DNA of 64,000 nt, taken from NCBI RefSeq assembly GCF_001317355.1, contig NZ_LKET01000027.1:1-64000 (forward strand), written 5' to 3'. The notes under the pieces were generated by a model that was not told the origin of the DNA, did not search any database, and saw only the letters and a list, made by a program, of their open reading frames with translations. A program made the translations under genes and the position numbers. Shown piece by piece: positions 24,768 to 32,427 of this stretch. Positions within the stretch are counted from its first letter, which is position 1. Each line of letters begins with the position of its first letter. The DNA is from Oxobacter pfennigii. Its GTDB lineage: Bacteria; Bacillota; Clostridia; Clostridiales; Oxobacteraceae.

Positions 24768-25885
24768 TGAAAGTAAACTTTTATACATCTCAAAGGGAAT
24801 ACCAGGAGAAAAAGGCTGAGTTTGACAAGGCCATAGAAAATGTGTTGAAGGACGGCATATCCACACTGGGCAAAGAAGTTGCCGACCTTGAAAAATCCAT
24901 AATGGAGTTTACCAGCGCCAAATACGCCGTAGGCGTCGCATCAGGCACCGATGCTCTTGTTCTGGCTTCGGATATTTTAGGCTTTAAAAATGGCAGTGAG
25001 GTAATCACATCCCCCTTTACATTCTTAGCCTCCACCTCCTGCATTGCAAGGCATGGGGGGCAGCCGGTATTTGTTGATATCGACGAGGAAACCTTTAACA
25101 TTGATGCCGCCAAAATCGAGGATGCCGTGACGGATAAAACGGTAGGCATAGTTCCCATCCACCTTTTCTGCCAGATGGCGGACATGGATTCAATCATGGA
25201 TATAGCAGCAAGGCACAACTTAAAGGTTTTAGAGGACGCTGCGGAAGCCTTCGGAATGTCCTGGAAAGGAAAAGGCAGTAAATACAAGCACGCCGGCACC
25301 ATCGGTGACTACGGCATATATTCCTTCTTCCCTACAAAAACACTGGGGGCATATGGTGACGGCGGCATGATTGTGACCAATGATGAAGGCCTTTACAAGC
25401 TGGCAAAATCCTACAGGGTACACGGAGCCACTGAAAAATATCATTACGATTACATAGGATACAACTCCCGCTTAGATACAATCCAGGCTGCCATACTCCT
25501 GGTAAAAATGAAATACATGAGAGAAGCCATTACAAAAAGGGAGGTTATCGCCAATTGGTATTTTGACAGATTAAAGGATTGTCAAGGCTTAAGGTTCCCC
25601 AAAATAAAGGGAGAGCAGCATCCCGTATACTATGTTTTCAACATTTTAGCTGAAAACAGGGATGGACTTGTTGAGCATCTTAAGAAAAACCAAGTGCAGT
25701 ATTCCATATATTATCCCCTTCCCTTGCATCTCCAAAAATGTTTCAGCTATTTAGGCTACAAGAAGGGTGATTTTCCCGTATCGGAAAGGGTTTGCACCGA
25801 GATTGCAGCACTTCCCATTTATCCTGAGATAACCGAGGATGAAGTGGATTTCGTATGCCACACCATAAGAAACTTTTATAAATAG
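24767..25885 (+). CDS. DegT/DnrJ/EryC1/StrS-family aminotransferase (second)
   Basis: This is a 372-residue second member of the same PLP family, clearly different in sequence from its neighbour. The PLP lysine is in SFFPTKTLGAYGDGG; VLEDAAEAFGMSWKG carries the ring-binding Asp; the C-terminal IYYPLPLHLQKCF is also characteristic. The start is ATG 24767, overlapping the previous stop, with GGTGG seven bases ahead, so the two enzymes are translated together. Two tandem StrS-type enzymes may act on successive keto groups of one sugar, or form a heteromer; this is inference. Confidence 0.92.
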   Translation: MKVNFYTSQREYQEKKAEFDKAIENVLKDGISTLGKEVADLEKSIMEFTSAKYAVGVASGTDALVLASDILGFKNGSEVITSPFTFLASTSCIARHGGQPVFVDIDEETFNIDAAKIEDAVTDKTVGIVPIHLFCQMADMDSIMDIAARHNLKVLEDAAEAFGMSWKGKGSKYKHAGTIGDYGIYSFFPTKTLGAYGDGGMIVTNDEGLYKLAKSYRVHGATEKYHYDYIGYNSRLDTIQAAILLVKMKYMREAITKREVIANWYFDRLKDCQGLRFPKIKGEQHPVYYVFNILAENRDGLVEHLKKNQVQYSIYYPLPLHLQKCFSYLGYKKGDFPVSERVCTEIAALPIYPEITEDEVDFVCHTIRNFYK

Positions 25886-25949
25886 GGACAAAATAAGGGA
25901 CAAAAGACTATTATAATTAGTGATAGAAGTTAAAAAAGGAGATTTTTCT

Positions 25950-26516
25950 TTGTTTACTAATTATAACCCTGTCTTTTGTCCTGTTTTTTCTTATATGCAG
26001 CCGGGATTTTCCTACCCACCTCAATGGAGAATGGAAAAGACAAATATAGCAAAAGCAGATATTAAAGGAGGTCCTTTAGCACCCGATATAAGAGGCGTGG
26101 TATACTTTTTGGATGCGATGGACGGTACTTATGTATTTGCCGAAGTTTACGGCCTTCCCGACTACCAGCCGGGCAGTGACAGCAAGCTTCCAATAGGCCC
26201 TCACGGATTTCATATTCATGAAAAGGGCAGCTGTGAAGTTGGCGACCCAGAAAACCCTTTCCAGTCTGCCGGAAGCCACTGGAATCCTACAAACCAGCCT
26301 CACGGCAATCATGCCGGAGATTTCCCCGTGCTCTTTTCCAACCACGGCAAGGCTATAATGTATTTTTTCACCGACAAATTTACTGTCAGCGATGTACTTG
26401 GCAAAGCTATGATAATTCATGAAAGCCCCGACGATTTTAAAAGCCAGCCGGCAGGAAACGCCGGAAGGAGATTAGCCTGCGGGGTAATAAACAATAAACA
26501 AATTGGATACTTATAA
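25950..26516 (+). CDS. sodC: Cu/Zn superoxide dismutase-family protein, no signal peptide
   Basis: This 188-residue protein has the full SodC metal site. Copper ligands are in GFHIHEKGSC, the bridging His in SHWNP, further ligands in PHGNHAGDFP and IIHESPDDF, and the active-site Arg in GNAGRRLACG. It therefore probably binds metal and dismutates superoxide. The start is TTG 25950, eight bases behind AAAGGAG; a GTG at 25920 is in frame but lacks a site. The N-terminus (LFTNYNPVFCPVFSYMQPGF) shows no export signal, unlike most SodC, which are exported. A TATAAT stands about 40 bp upstream of the start. Confidence 0.88.
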   Translation: MFTNYNPVFCPVFSYMQPGFSYPPQWRMEKTNIAKADIKGGPLAPDIRGVVYFLDAMDGTYVFAEVYGLPDYQPGSDSKLPIGPHGFHIHEKGSCEVGDPENPFQSAGSHWNPTNQPHGNHAGDFPVLFSNHGKAIMYFFTDKFTVSDVLGKAMIIHESPDDFKSQPAGNAGRRLACGVINNKQIGYL

Positions 26517-26550
26517 CCTTGGGATGCTTTAAGTTGTGATACTTTAAGTT

Positions 26551-26576
26551 GGGGCTGTTTCAAATGCAACAGCCCC
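26551..26576. repeat. R-family minimal hairpin (R6), terminator
   Basis: GGGGCTGTT and AACAGCCCC form a 9-bp perfect stem; the 8-nt loop TCAAATGC keeps the inner end motif of longer copies. It stands 35 bp past the sodC stop codon and looks like an R element reduced to its ends. Confidence 0.8.
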
Positions 26577-26665
26577 TTTACTATTCTCTGTAGCCCTTTC
26601 ATCTTTTACTGCCTTCCTTTCTTATTTCAGCGCATCTTCTGCTTACTGGATATTTCCAGTTTATT

Positions 26666-26705
26666 CGAACATATGTTTGCATATACTGTTTTTATATGAT
26701 AAAAT
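26666..26705 (+). promoter_or_regulatory. LexA (SOS) box overlapping a sigma-A promoter
   Basis: CGAACATATGTTTG (26666-26679) matches the Gram-positive LexA consensus CGAACRNRYGTTYG-type palindrome. It overlaps the -35 TTGCAT (26677-26682), which pairs with -10 TAAAAT (26700-26705) at 17 bp. LexA bound here would block transcription of the downstream DNA-repair genes until DNA damage. Confidence 0.85.
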
Positions 26706-26711
26706 TAAATA

Positions 26712-26874
26712 TAAATCGGGGCATATCCCCTAAGTTGAGGAAGCACTTCGGCTACTCCAGATTCATTTCTTACAAAGAAAAGGTGCGTCCCATAAGTCGG
26801 GGGCATTTACCCCGGCTCCTACAAAAGCTATTTAAAAAGAGGGGAAGTGTCCCCTTACATTGGACGGTGACTTT
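26712..26874 (+). other. Structured 5' leader of the radical SAM repair operon
   Basis: About 160 nt of untranslated leader contains three G/C hairpins built on the same idea: CGGGGCATATCCCCT, CGGGGGCATTTACCCCG and GAGGGGAAGTGTCCCCTT. A further GAGGAAGCACTTCGGCTACTC can pair between the first two. The reading frames here are not credible. This does not match a riboswitch class I recognise. Confidence 0.5.
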
Positions 26875-28158
26875 ATGGATATTCAATCAAAGCTCAATAT
26901 TTTAGCGGCAGCGGCAAGATATGACGTTTCCTGTTCCTCCAGCGGCAGTGAAAGAAAAAATAATAACGGCCTTGGAAATGCCCACGTAAGCGGCATATGC
27001 CACAGCTGGTCATCTGACGGACGGTGCATATCCCTCCTTAAAATACTGATGACCAATATGTGCTCCTATGATTGTGCTTACTGCATAAACAGGAGGAGCA
27101 GCAGCAATGACCGGGCAATTTTTACGCCTGATGAAATCGTAAATTTAACTATAAATTTTTATAAAAGAAACTATATAGAGGGCTTGTTTTTAAGCTCTGC
27201 GGTATATAAAAACCCGGATTTTACCATGGAGCTTATGCTGCAATGCGTCGTGAAATTGAGAATGGCAAATTTCAATGGCTATATACACTTAAAGGCAATT
27301 CCCGGTGCTGATAAAAAGCTTATAGACAAAGCCGGGCTTTACGTTGACAGAATGAGCGTAAATATCGAACTTCCCTCAAGGGAGAGCTTAAAATTACTGG
27401 CTCCTCAAAAAAGCGCCGAAGCCATATTTAAACCCATGGATTATTTAAACAACAGAATAATTGAAATAAAAGAAGACAAAAAAACATATAAAAAGCCTCC
27501 GCTTTTTTTACCGGCAGGACAGACCACCCAGTTGATTATAGGGGCCACAAATGACCATGATCTTGGCATTTTAAGATTATCAGAGGGCTTATATAACCGC
27601 TACAGTTTAAAAAGGGTGTATTATTCGGCTTATATTCCCGTATCCGATAATCCCAACCTTCCGGCGCTTTTAAATCCTCCCCTTAAAAGGGAGCACCGTC
27701 TTTATCAGGCCGACTGGCTGCTAAGGTTTTACGGATTTAAAGCAGGAGAATTACTGGATGAAAAAAATCCGGATTTTGATATTGATCTGGACCCAAAATC
27801 CTTCTGGGCATTAAAGCATATGGAGCTTTTCCCCGTTGAAATAAACAGCGTTGATTATACCCTTCTTTTAAGAATTCCGGGCATTGGTGTCCGCTCAGCC
27901 TTAAAAATAAGAGCGGCAAGAAGAGTAGGCTCCTTAAGCTATGATGACTTAAAGAAATTCGGTGTTGTGTTAAAGCGGGCGAAGCATTTCATAACCTGCC
28001 AGGGCAAATATTACGGCACATCATTTACTGATTTGCCCATCATCCGTCAGTTTTTACTGCCTTCGGAAAAAACGCAGGCTCCTAAAAATAAATTCGAGCA
28101 GCTTTCCATTTACAATATGATGCAGGATAATTCATCTGCAGTTACAGGAGAACTTTAA
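26875..28158 (+). CDS. Putative DNA modification/repair radical SAM protein
   Basis: This 427-residue protein belongs to the radical SAM family found paired with DUF4130 and uracil-DNA-glycosylase-like proteins (TIGR03916 type). The [4Fe-4S] motif is CSYDCAYC, followed by INRRSSSNDRA. A C-terminal helix-hairpin-helix (LLRIPGIGVRSALKIRAARR, about residues 328-347) should bind DNA. The start is ATG 26875 behind GGACGGTG rather than the upstream TTG. The gene lies two bases before its DUF4130 partner, and a LexA box controls the operon, which independently supports a DNA-damage role. The chemistry is not established. Confidence 0.9.
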   Translation: MDIQSKLNILAAAARYDVSCSSSGSERKNNNGLGNAHVSGICHSWSSDGRCISLLKILMTNMCSYDCAYCINRRSSSNDRAIFTPDEIVNLTINFYKRNYIEGLFLSSAVYKNPDFTMELMLQCVVKLRMANFNGYIHLKAIPGADKKLIDKAGLYVDRMSVNIELPSRESLKLLAPQKSAEAIFKPMDYLNNRIIEIKEDKKTYKKPPLFLPAGQTTQLIIGATNDHDLGILRLSEGLYNRYSLKRVYYSAYIPVSDNPNLPALLNPPLKREHRLYQADWLLRFYGFKAGELLDEKNPDFDIDLDPKSFWALKHMELFPVEINSVDYTLLLRIPGIGVRSALKIRAARRVGSLSYDDLKKFGVVLKRAKHFITCQGKYYGTSFTDLPIIRQFLLPSEKTQAPKNKFEQLSIYNMMQDNSSAVTGEL

Positions 28159-28159
28159 A

Positions 28160-28906
28160 ATGATTATCTTTACTTATGACGGGACCTTTGAAGGCCTTCT
28201 CTCGGCAGTCTGTGAAGCCTTTAATAAAAAAATCCGTCCGGGGGCTTTCATAAAAAAAGACAGGGTGCAGCAAAGCATCATAGACACCTATGTTGAAGTT
28301 GAAACGGATAAAGAAAAGGTAATCAGAATAACCGAGGCTGTTAATAGAAGAATTGGCGGAGATACACTATTGAATATATTTTACCTTTACTTATCCGAAT
28401 ATGAGAATTCCGGAAAGCTCATATTCGAATACATTAATTTAGGATGGAAGGTGGGTTTCAAGCTTAATCTCCACCTTCAGGATGAAAGGGTTCTAAATGT
28501 AATGAATGTCTGTAAAAAGGTAACCTTTGAAGTACACAGGCTTTTAGGCCTCATAAGATTCAAAAAACTAAAAGGAGATGTATTATATGCTCCCATTGAG
28601 CCGGATTACAACACCCTGCCTCTTTTGGCAACTCATTTTGTTGAAAGGATGTCAAATGAGCTATTTATAATCCATGATGTAAAAAGAAACACCGCTGTCC
28701 TGTACAATAAAAAAGAATATGAAATAGTCCCTTTCTATCTTGATTCAGCTTTGCAATCAGCTGATGAAGAAATGGATTTTCAGGTTCTTTGGAAAGATTA
28801 TTTTAACAGCATAGCCATTCCTGACAGAGAAAACAAGGCTCTGCAGAAAAGCTTCATGCCGGTCAGATACTGGAAGCACCTCACGGAGAAAAATCCCCTT
28901 CTGTAA
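28160..28906 (+). CDS. DUF4130 DNA-metabolism protein, partner of the radical SAM enzyme
   Basis: This 248-residue protein begins MIIFTYDGTFEGLLSAVCEA and has the TVLYNKKEYE-like segment RNTAVLYNKKEYEIVPF near residue 180, characteristic of the DUF4130 / TIGR03915 family. In other bacteria this domain is fused to a uracil-DNA-glycosylase-like domain; here it stands alone. It is translationally close to the radical SAM gene (one base between stop and start, ACAGGAGAAC site). The two are expected to work together on damaged or modified DNA. Confidence 0.87.
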   Translation: MIIFTYDGTFEGLLSAVCEAFNKKIRPGAFIKKDRVQQSIIDTYVEVETDKEKVIRITEAVNRRIGGDTLLNIFYLYLSEYENSGKLIFEYINLGWKVGFKLNLHLQDERVLNVMNVCKKVTFEVHRLLGLIRFKKLKGDVLYAPIEPDYNTLPLLATHFVERMSNELFIIHDVKRNTAVLYNKKEYEIVPFYLDSALQSADEEMDFQVLWKDYFNSIAIPDRENKALQKSFMPVRYWKHLTEKNPLL

Positions 28907-28927
28907 TCTTTATTTTACATGGTAATA

Positions 28928-28987
28928 TTTACATATTATGTGTTTTGTTATAAAATTATTTTACTGTAAAATTATTTTATAACAAAA
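28928..28987 (+). promoter_or_regulatory. Promoter and large palindromic operator of the MATE-MarR operon
   Basis: TTTACA (28928-28933) and TAAAAT (28951-28956) have a 17-bp spacer. A long dyad with 22-nt arms around T28965 (TTTTGTTATAAAATTATTTT ... mirrored at 28966-28987) covers the -10 and the start region. The MarR-family protein encoded second in the operon is the obvious candidate to bind it. Confidence 0.75.
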
Positions 28988-29002
28988 TAAGGAGAAGTGA
29001 TT

Positions 29003-30355
29003 ATGAAAGATTTGACTCAAGGCAATGAGGCCAAACAGATTTTCTTCTTCGCACTGCCTATGCTTATAGGCAATATTTTTCAGCAGCTGTATTCTACCGT
29101 AGACAGTATTATCGTAGGCCGCGCATTGGGGAAAAGCGCCCTGGCGGCCGTAGGCGCCAGCTTCCCCATTTTATTCCTTCTTATAGCCCTCATTATGGGA
29201 ATAACCATGGGTTCCACCATTATGATTTCCCAGTTCTACGGAGCCAGGGATATAAAAAAAGTTAAAACCACCATCGACACGGCATATATATCCCTCCTTA
29301 TCGGAGCCCTTATAATGATGGTAGTGGGGTTGATGATCAGCGGACCCATTTTAAAATTGTTAAAAACTCCCGATACCGTGCTGCCTACAGCTAAATCATA
29401 CCTTAATATAATGTTTTTAGGCATGCCGGTTATGTTCGGATATAACTCCATAAGCGCCATATTAAGAGGCCTGGGAGATTCCAGAACCCCCCTCACTTTT
29501 TTGATAATTGCAACAGTTATAAATATCATACTGGATTTGATCTTTGTAATGGTATTCAACTGGGGCGTCGCAGGAGCGGCATGGGCGACGGTAATCGCAC
29601 AGGCATGTTCCTTTGCCTTTGGAGTATTCCATCTTAACAGAACCCACGAGGTTTTAAGATTCAGCATTAAAGGCATGACCTATGATAAAGAAATATTTAA
29701 AACCATAGTAAGAATAGGCCTTCCCTCCGGCGTACAGCAAATGTTGGTCTCTGCCGGAATGATGGCATTGACCAGAATTGTAAACGGCTACGGAACCGAC
29801 ACCATGGCAGCCTACACGGCGGCTACCAGGATTGAATCCTTTGCAGTAATGCCCTGTATGAACGTATCCATGGCGGTATCCACCTTTGTAGGGCAGAACA
29901 TCGGAGCCAACAAGCCCGAAAGAGTAAAACAGGGATTTAAGGCAGGAATTTTGATATCCGGCACTATATCCTTGACAATATCCATAGTTGTAATACTCTT
30001 TGGAAAGCACCTCATATCGATATTTACCTCAGACGCCGCCGTAAAGGCAATAGGCGGAAGATATTTAACCATAGTGGGAGCCTTCTTTATAGTATTCTCC
30101 ACCCAGTTTATAGTCAATGCGGTATTAAGAGGCGCCGGAGATACATTTGTACCTATGCTCTTTACCATACTTTCCCTATGGGTCATAAGAATTCCCGCAT
30201 CGGCGCTTTTATCTGCCAGAATTGGTTCCGACGGCATATGGTGGGGCATTCCTGTAGCCTGGATAGCTGGTCTTTTGATGTGCTATAGTTATTACAGAAC
30301 AGACAAATGGAAAAACAAAGCAGTAGTCAGAAGGAGTGTACTCAATGCAGAATAA
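29003..30355 (+). CDS. MATE-family multidrug efflux transporter
   Basis: This 450-residue, 12-helix membrane protein is a Na+- or H+-coupled antiporter of the MATE family (DinF/NorM-like branch). Signatures include the N-terminal FALPMLIGNIFQQLYSTVDS and IVGRALGKSALAAVGASFP, and the internally repeated LPSGVQQMLVSAGMMALTRI. The start is ATG 29003 behind AAGGAG; a GTG two codons upstream is inside the spacer. The last 11 bp overlap the MarR gene, so pump and regulator are coupled. The drug specificity cannot be read. Confidence 0.93.
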   Translation: MKDLTQGNEAKQIFFFALPMLIGNIFQQLYSTVDSIIVGRALGKSALAAVGASFPILFLLIALIMGITMGSTIMISQFYGARDIKKVKTTIDTAYISLLIGALIMMVVGLMISGPILKLLKTPDTVLPTAKSYLNIMFLGMPVMFGYNSISAILRGLGDSRTPLTFLIIATVINIILDLIFVMVFNWGVAGAAWATVIAQACSFAFGVFHLNRTHEVLRFSIKGMTYDKEIFKTIVRIGLPSGVQQMLVSAGMMALTRIVNGYGTDTMAAYTAATRIESFAVMPCMNVSMAVSTFVGQNIGANKPERVKQGFKAGILISGTISLTISIVVILFGKHLISIFTSDAAVKAIGGRYLTIVGAFFIVFSTQFIVNAVLRGAGDTFVPMLFTILSLWVIRIPASALLSARIGSDGIWWGIPVAWIAGLLMCYSYYRTDKWKNKAVVRRSVLNAE

Positions 30356-30788
30356 GGAAACGGCCCGGAAACTTTTAAATTTTTTCGTAAATTTCAACAG
30401 CCACATGAAGATTTATCATAATTATCACAATGACAGCCGACCCATAACCGAGCAGCAGTTTAAAACCATGCTTAACCTTAAAATATTGGAGCGCTGCACT
30501 TTGAAAGAACTCAGTGAAAAGCTTAATTTATCAAGCTCCAGCACCTGCATAATGCTAAACAAGCTTGATGAGGAAGGCTATATTACAAGGGAAAGCGATA
30601 CAAAGGACAGGCGAAATACATTTTACAGCCTTTCAAATAAAGGTCAGGAATTTTTAAATGAGGACCTTGATAAAAAGCTGGACATCATAGGCAGCAGATT
30701 GGAAAAGCTTTCTGAAGACAAACTTGAGCGGCTTATAAGCTCTATGAATGAATTTCAGGAGATATTAAAAGAGATAAAGAGTCTTTAA
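30345..30788 (+). CDS. MarR-family transcriptional regulator
   Basis: This 147-residue winged-helix repressor starts at ATG 30345 after AAGGAGTG. The DNA-binding part is visible as CTLKELSEKLNLSSSSTCIM (recognition helix region) followed by the wing RESDTKDRRNTFYSLSNKG. It is encoded second to the MATE pump it probably controls, through the palindrome at 28943-28987. Its ligand is unknown. Confidence 0.92.
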   Translation: MQNKETARKLLNFFVNFNSHMKIYHNYHNDSRPITEQQFKTMLNLKILERCTLKELSEKLNLSSSSTCIMLNKLDEEGYITRESDTKDRRNTFYSLSNKGQEFLNEDLDKKLDIIGSRLEKLSEDKLERLISSMNEFQEILKEIKSL

Positions 30789-30803
30789 GACTCTTTATCT
30801 CTT
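30769..30803. terminator. Perfect 17-bp palindromic terminator
   Basis: AAGAGATAAAGAGTCTT and its exact complement flank a single T. The left arm lies in the last codons of the MarR gene and the structure faces the convergent cblS stop. It has only a weak T-run after the stem (CTTCTAT). Confidence 0.75.
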
Positions 30804-30810
30804 CTATAAA

Positions 30811-31542
30811 CTATTTTAATCGGCCTATCCTAGCCACTGGCGCATGTAAAAATTTCGGAATCTTAGTTCCGGGTGAACAGGTAAACAAAAGGCAGGTGGA
30901 AGGACCGGCGGATTTATTTACATCCACATCACCTATGAGTTCAAGTATCAATTCACACCCATTGCTTTTAGCCAATGTTTGCGCTTCTGCCAATATACCT
31001 CTTGAGCCTACGGGCAATATATCATGAACCCCTTCGATAAAGGATAGCAGCTTTATATGATTTCCTTTTGCCACCTCTTTATCATCCGGATCGTCAACCT
31101 CATTTCCTACCTTGGGAATGCCTAAGAAATACACATCATCCAAAGCCCTTGACGTTCCAATCCTAAGCTCTTCTTTGCCGCACCTTCCTACAACTGTGAC
31201 GCCAACGGCAGTTTGTTTTGTGGTCATATTTTTTTCAGTGCTTATTGCTATTGGCAGTTCCTTTATATCATTTGCCTTCAGCTCGTCGTATACTCCGTCC
31301 AGTATGCCTTCTCCAGTGGGATTCAGCTCGTTTGAGATTGTGACGGACATGACTATGGGATATGCACCTGCCGACAATATCTCTAAAAGCGGCACTCTGG
31401 CTGCATATCTTCCTACTATATAAGGCGTAACCTTCACGACATCCAGCTCTTTGCTTCCTATAGCTCCGCTGGAATCGCAGGCAGTCACTATATAAACATT
31501 GCCGCAATCCACAACCTCAACATCCCGACCAAAATATCCCAT
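30811..31542 (-). CDS. cblS: AIR synthase-related protein, probable alpha-ribazole kinase CblS
   Basis: This 243-residue protein has the PurM/ThiL-like ATP-binding fold (GYFGRDVEVVDCG, ACDSSGAIGSKELDVV, and GTSRALDDVYFLGIP). With the adjacent S component it matches the CblT-CblS pair of Listeria and Geobacillus, where CblS phosphorylates alpha-ribazole for the lower ligand of cobalamin. The upstream cobalamin riboswitch supports this over thiamine or purine roles. Its ATG overlaps the cblT stop codon. The exact substrate remains inference from context. Confidence 0.85.
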   Translation of the reverse strand: MGYFGRDVEVVDCGNVYIVTACDSSGAIGSKELDVVKVTPYIVGRYAARVPLLEILSAGAYPIVMSVTISNELNPTGEGILDGVYDELKANDIKELPIAISTEKNMTTKQTAVGVTVVGRCGKEELRIGTSRALDDVYFLGIPKVGNEVDDPDDKEVAKGNHIKLLSFIEGVHDILPVGSRGILAEAQTLAKSNGCELILELIGDVDVNKSAGPSTCLLFTCSPGTKIPKFLHAPVARIGRLK

Positions 31543-32045
31543 TATTTAGCCTCCTGAATCTCCTTCACAAATCCTACATTTTTAATGGATGAGAAAACTA
31601 CTGCAGCCAAAATTACATTGAATATGCTGGCAGCCATCAACGGCAGAAGTGATGCCAAAAATACCGGCAGCCCTAAGTTAGGAATGAATATCAGTATAAC
31701 AGGTGATACAATACCATTTAATATAATACCTGCTATAATTGCCACAATCAAGTTAATTTTATTTGCTATAAAGCTGAATACCACCATTATTATTCCCATT
31801 TCAACGGCTACAACGAGATGGATCGGCAAGCTCATAGGAAAACCTCCCAATGCCGCTGACAGCATATGTCCTAAAAATGCCACGGCAGCCCCCGGCAATC
31901 CTCCCAGGACAAGAGATGCTAAAAATGCCGGCAGCGAATCAAATGCAATGCTTGATGTAACGGGATTAGGGATTTTTATGTACCCACCTATGATGCTAAG
32001 AGCGATAAAAAGGCCCATCATAATAATTGTTTTTTGTTTTTTCAT
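31542..32045 (-). CDS. cblT: ECF-type S component, probable alpha-ribazole transporter CblT
   Basis: This is a 167-residue integral membrane protein with about six helices and the style of ECF transporter S components (MMGLFIALSIIGGYIKIP, GLPGAAVAFLGHMLSAALGG). In the CblT/CblS system it imports alpha-ribazole for cobamide salvage. It is the first gene behind a cobalamin riboswitch and is translationally coupled to cblS. No ECF ATPase or T component is nearby, as usual for group II S components that share a common module. A hairpin precedes the AAGGGGG ribosome site. Confidence 0.85.
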   Translation of the reverse strand: MKKQKTIIMMGLFIALSIIGGYIKIPNPVTSSIAFDSLPAFLASLVLGGLPGAAVAFLGHMLSAALGGFPMSLPIHLVVAVEMGIIMVVFSFIANKINLIVAIIAGIILNGIVSPVILIFIPNLGLPVFLASLLPLMAASIFNVILAAVVFSSIKNVGFVKEIQEAK

Positions 32046-32085
32046 AATACTTTTCCCCCTTGAAATTTTAAAAATAAGAATCCCA

Positions 32086-32118
32086 CCTACTATGGCAATC
32101 TTTGATTGCTATAGCAGG
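32086..32118 (-). other. Hairpin between the riboswitch terminator and cblT
   Basis: CCTACTATGGCAATC and GATTGCTATAGCAGG pair over 15 nt around a 3-nt loop. It forms only in transcripts that passed the riboswitch terminator; possible roles are mRNA stabilisation or spacing of the ribosome site. There is no T-run, so it is not a second terminator. Confidence 0.5.
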
Positions 32119-32140
32119 TCCCGGGAACCCTTTATTACAT

Positions 32141-32183
32141 ATAAAAAAGTCCTTAAATACAAAAATACCGTATTTAAGGACTT
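32141..32183 (-). terminator. Terminator of the cobalamin riboswitch
   Basis: AAGTCCTTAAATAC and its exact complement form a 14-bp stem with a 9-nt loop, followed on the minus strand by TTTTTTATAT. It stands directly after the riboswitch. Confidence 0.9.
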
Positions 32184-32214
32184 TACCGTCATCCTGCTGC
32201 CTGTCTGCACAGAC

Positions 32215-32380
32215 ATATTACATAAAGGCAGGTCTCCTGGCTTACGGAATAACAAGACTTTCGCCTTCCCGGCAAAAGCCAGTGGCAATTGAAAATCTCT
32301 ACCGTGTACAGTGGTGGGTCCGCTGAGGATTTTCACCTCATTCCCTATTATCCATAATGGCACCTTCACGCTTTTATTTA
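32215..32380 (-). ncRNA. Cobalamin (B12) riboswitch
   Basis: On the minus strand the core GCCACTG, the junction around GGGAATGAGGTGAAAATCCT, and the B12 box GTAAGCCAGGAGACCTGCC are all present in the right order. Binding of adenosylcobalamin or a related cobamide is expected to favour the terminator and reduce cblTS expression. Confidence 0.95.
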
Positions 32381-32385
32381 GCTTT

Positions 32386-32424
32386 CATGATATGATAATT
32401 CCTGTAAGGAATTATCATATCATG
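32386..32424. promoter_or_regulatory. 17-bp palindrome at the riboswitch transcription start
   Basis: CATGATATGATAATTCC and its exact complement flank TGTAA. It lies between the RND operon end and the riboswitch, right after the riboswitch promoter -10. It may be an operator, a 5' protective hairpin, or the RND-operon terminator, though a T-run on the minus strand is lacking. Confidence 0.5.
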
Positions 32425-32427
32425 TTT

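Noticed and set aside
26696-26905. Possible 69-codon gene after the LexA box
   Set aside because: Its ATG overlaps the -10 box region, no ribosome site precedes it, and it runs across hairpins and into the next gene in another frame.
31585-32292. Open frame of 235 codons on the plus strand
   Set aside because: It is antisense to cblS/cblT and runs through the cobalamin riboswitch; it has no ribosome site and has shadow-like composition (Ile/Thr/Pro-rich).
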